From contig JBGASH010000169.1 of the NCBI GenBank assembly GCA_044229775.1, positions 1 through 6,788 on the forward strand: a DNA stretch of 6,788 nucleotides, in the 5' to 3' direction. Shown here in pieces: positions 1 to 5,771 of the stretch. The DNA is from JAHEYG01 sp044229775. Lineage in GTDB: Bacteria > Bacteroidota > Bacteroidia > B-17B0 > Aurantibacillaceae. Below the pieces are notes generated by a model. It had not been told where the DNA came from. It was given only the letters and a program-made list of their open reading frames with translations, and ran no database searches. The stretch's first letter is position 1, and each line of letters opens with the position of its first letter. The translations under genes were made by a program, and so were the position numbers.

Positions 1-2277
1 TTATTTTTAGGTCAGGCACAACGACTCGCCCAAATACACCAGGTTACCGATTCGTTGACCACAGTTGTAGTAACCACCGAACAGGTATATAACGAATTCT
101 CGAGTGGTAAACCCGATGTTTGTGCCATTCGTGATTTTACACGCATGCTTTACAAACGTAATTTGGCCTCTAATCAACATCCCAAATATATTTTACTTTT
201 TGGTGACGGTTCATATAAGGTTAAAGAAAGATACGCTTTTGGAAACACGTCTTTTGTTCCAGTATGGGAAAATAAAAATTCTGAAAATCCCACTTTATCC
301 ACTGTAAGCGATGATTTTTTTGGATGGCTGGATGATAATGAAGGCGATTACAATAATGCCGAACGCGTGGATGTTGGCGTTGGAAGATTTCCCGTAAAAA
401 GTTCGCAGGAAGCTTTAGACGCGGTTAATAAGGTGGAGTATTATTATAAAAAGAATTATGGTTTTACGCTTAACAACGCTGCTTCAAATTGTGCAACCAG
501 TACCGAAAATTATCCGCTCGGCGATTGGAGAAACACCATTTGTTTTATGGCCGATGATGAAGATGGCGCTCAGCACATGAAAACCGCCGACCTCATGGCT
601 ACCTACGTTAAACAGAATTATCCATCGTATAATATTGATAAACTTTACGCAGATGCCTTTGTACAATATACCACACCGGGCGGACAGCGTTACCCTGATG
701 TTAGCGACGGACTTATTCGCAAATTTGATAAGGGCGCGCTTGTTATAAATTATACCGGTCATGGCGGTGAAGTTGGCTTAGGGCACGAACGCTACTTAGA
801 AGTTTCCACTATTCAAAATTTTAAGAACATAAACAATATGCCATTGTTTATAACTGCTACCTGCGAGTTCAGCCGCTTTGAAGACCCTGACCGTACATCG
901 GCAGGAGAGTTATGTTTTTTAAATGGCAACGGCGGCGCCATTGCGCTTTTAACTACTGTTAGGGTGGCTTATACCAACACCAACGAAGTTTTACTTCAGG
1001 TGTTGTATCAAAAAATGTTCAAGCTTATTCCTAATTTAAAAACCCTTGATCCAACCGATTCTATTATGCCAACACTTGGCGATCTGGTAAGAGATACCAA
1101 ATACCAATGTGGTGTAAATCTTTATTATTTAAATTTTCATTTACTGGGAGATCCAGCGCTACGTTTAGCTTATCCTCAGCAAAAAGTTTATACCACTGTT
1201 GTTAATTCGCATTCGTATACGGCCGGCGTTAACGATACCATTAAGGCCCTTCAAAAAGTAACTATTAAAGGATATGTTGGCAATAAGGCAGGTGCTAAAT
1301 TCACCGGCTTTAATGGGGTTATTTATCCAACCGTTTATGATAAGAACCAGGTGATCACTTGTCTTGGAAATGACGCCTATTCGTTGGTGGCACCAAATAC
1401 GCCTTACAAATTCAATCTTCAAAAAAATATTATCTACAAAGGAAAAGTGCAGGTAACCAATGGTGATTTTTCTTTTACATTCATTGTTCCTAAAGACATC
1501 ACCTACTCGTTGGATACCGGTAAAGTAAGTTATTACTCCCATAATGGCATTATGGATGCCAATGGATTTGATAACCAGATCATCATTGGCGGGTCGTACG
1601 CTAATTCATACGTGGATAACGCGGGTCCGAGTATTAATTTGTATTTGAATGATAAGAAATTTGTTTCGGGCGGAACCACCAACGAAACACCAAATTTATA
1701 TGCCGAGGTGGCCGATTCAAGTGGTATCAATACCGTAGGTACTGGTATAGGACATGATATTTCGGCAATAATAGATGAGAACAGCAGTAAGCCCATTATT
1801 TTAAATGATTATTACGAAGCGGATCTTAACAGTTATCAAACCGGAAAAATAAAATATCCTTTCAGTACCCTTGCCGAAGGCAATCATCGTTTAAGCTTAA
1901 AAGTATGGGATGTTCAAAATAACTCCAGTATTGCTTATACCGATTTTGTTGTAGCGGCATCAGCCGAAATGGCTTTAACACATGTGTTGAATTATCCGAA
2001 TCCGTTTACAACCCATACACAGTTCTACTTTGAGAACAACCAGTGTTGTTTAGAGCTGAAAGTGCATATTCAGATCTTTACCATCAGTGGAAAAGTAGTA
2101 AAGACCATTAGTAAAAATGTAAAAAATGAAGGCTTTAGGTCGGACCCCATCGAATGGGATGGTAAAGATGATTTTGGGGATAAATTAGCTAAAGGTGTTT
2201 ATATCTATAAGATAAGTGTAAATGATCCTGATAATAAAAAAGCCGAAAAAATTGAGAAATTAGTCATATTAAATTAG
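1..2277 (+). CDS. porU: PorU, type IX secretion system C25-family sortase/peptidase (5' partial)
   Basis: PorU is the cell-surface cysteine peptidase of the T9SS. It removes the C-terminal domain (CTD) of secreted cargo and attaches the cargo to A-LPS. The frame is open from base 1 with no stop, so the true start lies upstream; 758 residues are visible, whereas family members are usually about 1,100-1,300. Seen (visible numbering): a C25 peptidase domain over roughly residues 1-385, with an LLFGDGS strand (65-71), the catalytic His in GHGG (His254, codon 760-762) and the catalytic Cys in ATCEFSRF (Cys288, codon 862-864). The spacing of 34 fits gingipain-type enzymes. An Ig-like region follows, with GIGHDI and LNDYYEA blocks typical of PorU. 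The C-terminus (about 655-758) is itself a CTD/FlgD-like domain, starting at NYPNPF (664-669) and ending with the GVYIYKI strand. Stops are tandem (TAG TAA). PorV follows directly, which supports the assignment. Family identity is secure by motif recognition; no search was run. Confidence 0.95.
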   Translation, partial: LFLGQAQRLAQIHQVTDSLTTVVVTTEQVYNEFSSGKPDVCAIRDFTRMLYKRNLASNQHPKYILLFGDGSYKVKERYAFGNTSFVPVWENKNSENPTLSTVSDDFFGWLDDNEGDYNNAERVDVGVGRFPVKSSQEALDAVNKVEYYYKKNYGFTLNNAASNCATSTENYPLGDWRNTICFMADDEDGAQHMKTADLMATYVKQNYPSYNIDKLYADAFVQYTTPGGQRYPDVSDGLIRKFDKGALVINYTGHGGEVGLGHERYLEVSTIQNFKNINNMPLFITATCEFSRFEDPDRTSAGELCFLNGNGGAIALLTTVRVAYTNTNEVLLQVLYQKMFKLIPNLKTLDPTDSIMPTLGDLVRDTKYQCGVNLYYLNFHLLGDPALRLAYPQQKVYTTVVNSHSYTAGVNDTIKALQKVTIKGYVGNKAGAKFTGFNGVIYPTVYDKNQVITCLGNDAYSLVAPNTPYKFNLQKNIIYKGKVQVTNGDFSFTFIVPKDITYSLDTGKVSYYSHNGIMDANGFDNQIIIGGSYANSYVDNAGPSINLYLNDKKFVSGGTTNETPNLYAEVADSSGINTVGTGIGHDISAIIDENSSKPIILNDYYEADLNSYQTGKIKYPFSTLAEGNHRLSLKVWDVQNNSSIAYTDFVVAASAEMALTHVLNYPNPFTTHTQFYFENNQCCLELKVHIQIFTISGKVVKTISKNVKNEGFRSDPIEWDGKDDFGDKLAKGVYIYKISVNDPDNKKAEKIEKLVILN

Positions 2278-2285
2278 TAAATTTG
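2252..2285 (+). promoter_or_regulatory. Candidate Bacteroidota-type promoter for porV
   Basis: TAAATTTG at 2278-2285 is a perfect match to the Bacteroidota -7 element TAnnTTTG. A TTG at 2252-2254 lies 23 bp upstream, at the outer limit of the usual -33 spacing. The -7 box begins at the second of porU's two tandem stop codons and ends 27 bp before the porV ATG. This would let porV be transcribed apart from porU, although read-through from porU is equally possible. The element is short and the region AT-rich, so a chance match cannot be excluded. Confidence 0.35.
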
Positions 2286-2312
2286 ATGCTCGCTTTTTGC
2301 GGGTAATTGTTA

Positions 2313-3527
2313 ATGAATAAACAAAAAATAGATTACGTTATTGCTTTGGGGTTATTGTTTTCCCTTGGACTTAATGCGCAAATAAGTACACAACAATTAA
2401 CCGGCGGTATTAATCCTATTACCACTTCTGTTCCTTTTTTACTTATCGCTCCCGATTCTAAACAAGGGGCCATGGGCGAAGTTGGAGCGGCTACCGATTG
2501 TGATGTTAACTCTATTCACTGGAACGGTTCTAAGCTCGCATTTGCCGAAAAAAGCATGGGCTTTGGTATTTCTTATACTCCATGGTTACGAAATTTAGTT
2601 CCCGATATCAGTTTATCTTATATCAGTGGTTATGGCAAATTAGGAAAAAACAGCACCATCGGTGGATCACTTCGTTATTTCTCATTAGGTAACATTACGT
2701 TTACAGATATTTATGGAAACGCTACCAGCCAGTTCAGGCCAAATGAATTTGCGGTGGACGTAGCCTATTCTCAAAAACTATCCAAAACATTCGGCGCAGG
2801 TGTTGCGTTCCGTTATATCAATTCTAATCTTACAGGTGGCGTTGCTTTGTCGAACGGACAACAAACCCGTCCCGGCCAAACGGTGGCGGTAGACGTATCC
2901 ATGTATTACAAAAGTAAAAAAGTGGATATTGGCGGTAAAAAATCAACTATTACTGCGGGATTAGCTGCTACTAATATTGGCGGTAAGATCTCTTACTCTA
3001 CTGTAAAGAACTTTATTCCTATCAATCTTCGTTTGGGTGGTGGTATTAAAACTGAAATTGACGAGTACAATACATTTGGATTTTATGTTGACGCCAATAA
3101 ACTTTTGGTGCCTACCCCACCCGTTTATAAACATTATACTACTTACGACGGTAAAGATTCAAGTGCAATACAGGTGGATGCTGCAACCGGTGCACCGGTA
3201 ATTTTATCGGGTAAAAATCCGAATAAACCTGTGGCGGCTGGAATGTTTGGTTCTTTCAATGATGCACCCGGAGGATTTAAAGAAGAACTACGCGAAATTA
3301 ATATTGCTGCCGGGTTAGAATATTGGTACGCTAAACAATTTGCGGTTAGGGCCGGTTATTTTCACGAGAATAAAACCAAAGGCGGAAGACAATTCTTTAC
3401 CATGGGATTTGGTGTTAAATACAGCGTGTTTGGTTTAGATATGTCTTATCTTGTTCCAACAACCTTAAGGAATCCTTTGCAAAACACTTTCCGCTTTAGT
3501 TTAACATTCGACTTCGACGCGTTTTAA
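2313..3527 (+). CDS. porV: PorV (LptO), type IX secretion system outer-membrane shuttle protein
   Basis: PorV is a FadL/OmpP1-like outer-membrane beta-barrel. It collects cargo from the SprA translocon by its CTD and delivers it to PorU in the attachment complex. The protein has 404 residues, near the family norm of about 380-410. Seen: a signal peptide with a Lys-containing start, a hydrophobic core (about residues 8-20) and a likely cleavage after Ala22 (LNA|QIS). The diagnostic PorV N-terminal block at 40-71 includes VPFLLIAPDSKQGAMGEVG and then IHWN. Alternating beta-strands run to a terminal Phe (FDFDAF), as expected for a BAM-assembled barrel. I chose the ATG at 2313: the in-frame TTG at 2307 would add only two residues, and no Shine-Dalgarno supports either. 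The porU gene lies 35 bp upstream and is probably co-expressed, with a possible separate promoter at 2252-2285. The 3' end converges on a minus-strand gene 31 bp away. Confidence 0.95.
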   Translation: MNKQKIDYVIALGLLFSLGLNAQISTQQLTGGINPITTSVPFLLIAPDSKQGAMGEVGAATDCDVNSIHWNGSKLAFAEKSMGFGISYTPWLRNLVPDISLSYISGYGKLGKNSTIGGSLRYFSLGNITFTDIYGNATSQFRPNEFAVDVAYSQKLSKTFGAGVAFRYINSNLTGGVALSNGQQTRPGQTVAVDVSMYYKSKKVDIGGKKSTITAGLAATNIGGKISYSTVKNFIPINLRLGGGIKTEIDEYNTFGFYVDANKLLVPTPPVYKHYTTYDGKDSSAIQVDAATGAPVILSGKNPNKPVAAGMFGSFNDAPGGFKEELREINIAAGLEYWYAKQFAVRAGYFHENKTKGGRQFFTMGFGVKYSVFGLDMSYLVPTTLRNPLQNTFRFSLTFDFDAF

Positions 3528-3537
3528 GGATCAGAAT

Positions 3538-3580
3538 AGAAAGACGCGCCTGTTACGCCTAATACGCCGTAATTCTTTCT
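3538..3580. terminator. Interrupted inverted repeat between convergent genes, possible bidirectional terminator
   Basis: The outer arms AGAAAGA (3538-3544) and TCTTTCT (3574-3580) are complementary. Inside them TTACG (3553-3557) pairs with CGTAA (3568-3572) around a 10-nt loop, leaving an 8/1-nt asymmetric internal loop. On the plus strand the structure ends in a pyrimidine run (TTCTTTCTTC) rather than a clean T-tract. It sits just after the porV stop and covers the last codons of the opposing DUF2779 gene. The position suits a shared terminator, but the stem is weak. Confidence 0.22.
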
Positions 3581-5046
3581 TCGAGATACTTAAAGAACTT
3601 CAGGCAGCTCAACGTATCCATATTACAATAATCGATAAGCTTTTGTTTTGTTTCTTCCTTTAGAATAGGATTAGTTTCATCGGTCAATGATTCATAAACA
3701 CTCATGGCCACCAGCCCACTCGAAATTTGCTGCTCACTGAACTGTAATTCGGGATAAACAATTTCGGAAATAGCCTTTAACGAAAAATTTCCTTTTAGTT
3801 TGGGATGGTAATAATGGAACTGGTGCACCAGTTCTGATATATCGCACATTTTATTTACAAGAGTCCTGACGCTTTCAGTGTGATCGGGAAATAATTTTTG
3901 CAACTGATTCAATATCCCAACTTCCATATTTTTATCATAAGCAATGATGCTTTCAAAAGGAGCTGTAGCCGCTAATAACTCCGTTAAGAATGCTTTGCGT
4001 CCATCCTCTTCCGGCGACTTCAAACAATTGATGAATTTTGGTTCATTATTATCCAAATAACATAGCGAAAACAAAAAGGGGATCTGTTCAAACGTCTTAG
4101 TGCCTTCGTATTTTGGAATCGCTGGTCCCCAAACTTCCATATCTAAAACAGCGTAAGGTGATCTTACCGAATTAATAAATTCTTTTATAGCATCCTTATT
4201 AATATACTCGCTGTCACTCTTAATACTATTAACCTGAATTTGTATTCGGGGTTTTTGATCTTCAACATTGGTAATATCATCTACCGTAAAAATTCCACCC
4301 TGATACCAATTAAACAACAGTTCGCGATCGGTTTGACCAATATTGAATACCGACCGTTCCTGATGAACGTTCTTCCAACAAGTTCCTAAAAAAGCGCAGG
4401 GATAAGGCGAGAAACAGTGTTTTCCGATGGCAATATCGGGTATTACATCTTTTTCGAGTACCAACAGCATTTCGGAGATCTTATGTTCAAAAAAAGAAAT
4501 GTTCTTTTCTGCCTCGGCCTTAACGCTTCTTTTCTTAAAAAGCATTTTTACATTCAATTCGTTTTTTAAAACGTAATCGCCGTTCAGGGTCACCAGAAAA
4601 AAATCATTCAAATTACCGAGCGCGTTCTTTAAAACATAATACTGAAGGCAGGCGTCTTTCACATAAACATCACTTACCTTTAATGAACTTTTTACTTCGT
4701 AGGCAGTGTAACCATCGTTACTTAAAACCAAAATATCTACCATTACCAGCACGTTATTAAATACAAACGTGGCCTCATAAATAACGGATTGTTTTTTAGC
4801 AATAAGTTCTTTTGTTAACTGAACTGCTTCTTCCAGATTTTTTTTGGGAATAGTAACATCCACTCCACCCGGAAACAGATCCTGCGCCAGTTTTCCTACA
4901 GCGTGTCCGCGGTTGAACGTCAATTGTTTTTCTTTTGAGATCGTATCCTTTAGTTGCGGATACTTTTTATAAAGGAAGAATGCCTTTGGACACTGATCGA
5001 ACTTAAGAAAAGAAGTTTTGCTTATAACGGAAAAACGGTTGCTCAT
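3559..5046 (-). CDS. DUF2779 protein: Cas4/RecB-like PD-(D/E)XK nuclease fused to DEDD-type exonuclease-like domain
   Basis: The protein has 495 residues and two apparent nuclease halves; its cellular role is unknown to me. N-terminal half (about 1-235), seen: a KTSFLKFDQCP opening with Cys19, RGH (His48), VDIL (Asp104), YEVKSS (Glu117, Lys119) and a QYY motif (Gln135). This is the order of acidic, Lys and Gln residues in Cas4/RecB-family PD-(D/E)XK nucleases. Cys211, Cys217 and Cys223 follow and, with Cys19, could hold a 4Fe-4S cluster. C-terminal half (about 295-490), seen: LDMEVW (Asp302, Glu304), then QIPFLFS, IIAYDKNME (Asp371, Glu375), CDISEL (Asp402) and YCNMD (Tyr473, Asp477). These resemble the DxE, middle-acid and YxxxD motifs of DEDDy 3'-5' exonucleases on an RNase H fold. 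I infer a DNA-processing role; substrate and polarity are not shown. The ATG at 5046 is 7 bp after the rpe stop, suggesting co-transcription. No cas genes or repeats are nearby, so a CRISPR role is unsupported. Confidence 0.82.
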   Translation of the reverse strand: MSNRFSVISKTSFLKFDQCPKAFFLYKKYPQLKDTISKEKQLTFNRGHAVGKLAQDLFPGGVDVTIPKKNLEEAVQLTKELIAKKQSVIYEATFVFNNVLVMVDILVLSNDGYTAYEVKSSLKVSDVYVKDACLQYYVLKNALGNLNDFFLVTLNGDYVLKNELNVKMLFKKRSVKAEAEKNISFFEHKISEMLLVLEKDVIPDIAIGKHCFSPYPCAFLGTCWKNVHQERSVFNIGQTDRELLFNWYQGGIFTVDDITNVEDQKPRIQIQVNSIKSDSEYINKDAIKEFINSVRSPYAVLDMEVWGPAIPKYEGTKTFEQIPFLFSLCYLDNNEPKFINCLKSPEEDGRKAFLTELLAATAPFESIIAYDKNMEVGILNQLQKLFPDHTESVRTLVNKMCDISELVHQFHYYHPKLKGNFSLKAISEIVYPELQFSEQQISSGLVAMSVYESLTDETNPILKEETKQKLIDYCNMDTLSCLKFFKYLEERITAY

Positions 5047-5053
5047 TAAAAAT

Positions 5054-5701
5054 TTAAGCCTTTTTCAATTGCTTAATGGTTCCTATAGGATCGGCGCTTG
5101 AGAAAACCGTATTGCCGGCCACCAAAACATCGGCGCCGCTCTGCAACAGTTTAGTGTAATTATTAAGATCAACTCCGCCGTCGATTTCGATCTGCGCTTT
5201 GGAATGTTTTGTTTTAATGAGTTGCTTTAGCGTGAAGGTTTTATGGTAAGTGTTCTCGATGAATTTTTGTCCGCCAAAACCCGGATTAACGCTCATCATG
5301 CAAACCAGATCAATATCGGCAATGATATCTTCCAATACACTTACGGGCGTATGTGGGTTAAGCGCCACACCGGCCTTCATGCCGCAATTTTTTATATTTT
5401 GAATACTTCGGTGCAAATGAGTGCAGGCTTCGTAATGTACCGTTAATATGTCGGCACCGGCTTCTTTGAATGTTTGTGTGTATCGGTCAGGATCAACGAT
5501 CATTAAATGCACATCCAACGGTTTTTTTGCATGTTTTTTTATCGCTTTTAAAACCGGAAATCCAAAAGAAATATTGGGAACAAAAACGCCATCCATAATA
5601 TCCACATGAAACCAATCGGCCTCACTTTGATTGATCATTTCAACATCGCGCTGAATGTTGGCGAAGTCGGCAGATAAGATTGATGGGGCTACAATGTGCA
5701 T
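5054..5701 (-). CDS. rpe: Ribulose-phosphate 3-epimerase
   Basis: This cytosolic TIM-barrel enzyme interconverts D-ribulose 5-phosphate and D-xylulose 5-phosphate in the non-oxidative pentose phosphate pathway. The 215 residues are close to the family norm of about 215-225, so the gene looks complete. Seen: the N-terminal APSILSADF with Ser8; HVDIMDG with metal ligand His32 and catalytic Asp34; DVHLM with metal ligand His65; the phosphate-binding loop VNPGFGGQ (138-145); and IDGGV with catalytic Asp174, followed by the second phosphate site near AGNTVF (195-200). All expected metal and acid-base residues are present. The ATG at 5701 gives the standard N-terminus. No Shine-Dalgarno is visible; the leader is a 7-bp tandem repeat ending 11 bp before the start. 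The DUF2779 gene follows after 7 bp. The acyl-CoA dehydrogenase gene lies 70 bp upstream on the same strand; no functional link to either neighbour is obvious. Confidence 0.97.
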   Translation of the reverse strand: MHIVAPSILSADFANIQRDVEMINQSEADWFHVDIMDGVFVPNISFGFPVLKAIKKHAKKPLDVHLMIVDPDRYTQTFKEAGADILTVHYEACTHLHRSIQNIKNCGMKAGVALNPHTPVSVLEDIIADIDLVCMMSVNPGFGGQKFIENTYHKTFTLKQLIKTKHSKAQIEIDGGVDLNNYTKLLQSGADVLVAGNTVFSSADPIGTIKQLKKA

Positions 5702-5712
5702 TTAGTTAATGG

Positions 5713-5760
5713 TTTATAGTTTATAGTTTATAGTTTATAGTTTATAGTTTATAGTTATAG
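5713..5760. repeat. 7-bp tandem repeat (TTTATAG, about 6.9 copies) in the rpe leader
   Basis: Six exact head-to-tail copies of TTTATAG occupy 5713-5754. A seventh copy lacking one T (TTATAG) follows at 5755-5760. Read on the rpe strand the unit is CTATAAA. The array takes up 48 of the 70 bp between the acyl-CoA dehydrogenase stop and the rpe start, and ends 11 bp upstream of the rpe ATG, so it forms most of the rpe leader or promoter region. Perfect short repeats of this kind are prone to slipped-strand copy-number change. No TAnnTTTG promoter box is visible on the rpe strand in this gap. Confidence 0.95.
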
Positions 5761-5771
5761 TATGATCTGTT

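Noticed and set aside
55..57. TTG as the start codon of the first gene
   Set aside because: The frame is open to base 1 and several hundred PorU N-terminal residues are missing, so this TTG is an internal Leu codon.
484..1796. Minus-strand open frames opposite porU (484-762, 1165-1542, 1533-1796)
   Set aside because: They lie antisense to well-conserved PorU coding sequence, and their translations show no recognisable domain or signal.
2307..2309. TTG as the porV start
   Set aside because: The ATG two codons later gives a normal signal peptide, and nothing favours the rarer start codon.
3559..5046. CRISPR-associated Cas4
   Set aside because: The nuclease half is Cas4-like, but the C-terminal DUF2779/DEDD-like half, the absence of cas1/cas2 or a repeat-spacer array and the position after rpe argue for a stand-alone nuclease.
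5713..5760. CRISPR array or iteron origin
   Set aside because: The 7-bp units abut with no spacers, and there is no replication initiator gene nearby; it is a simple tandem repeat.
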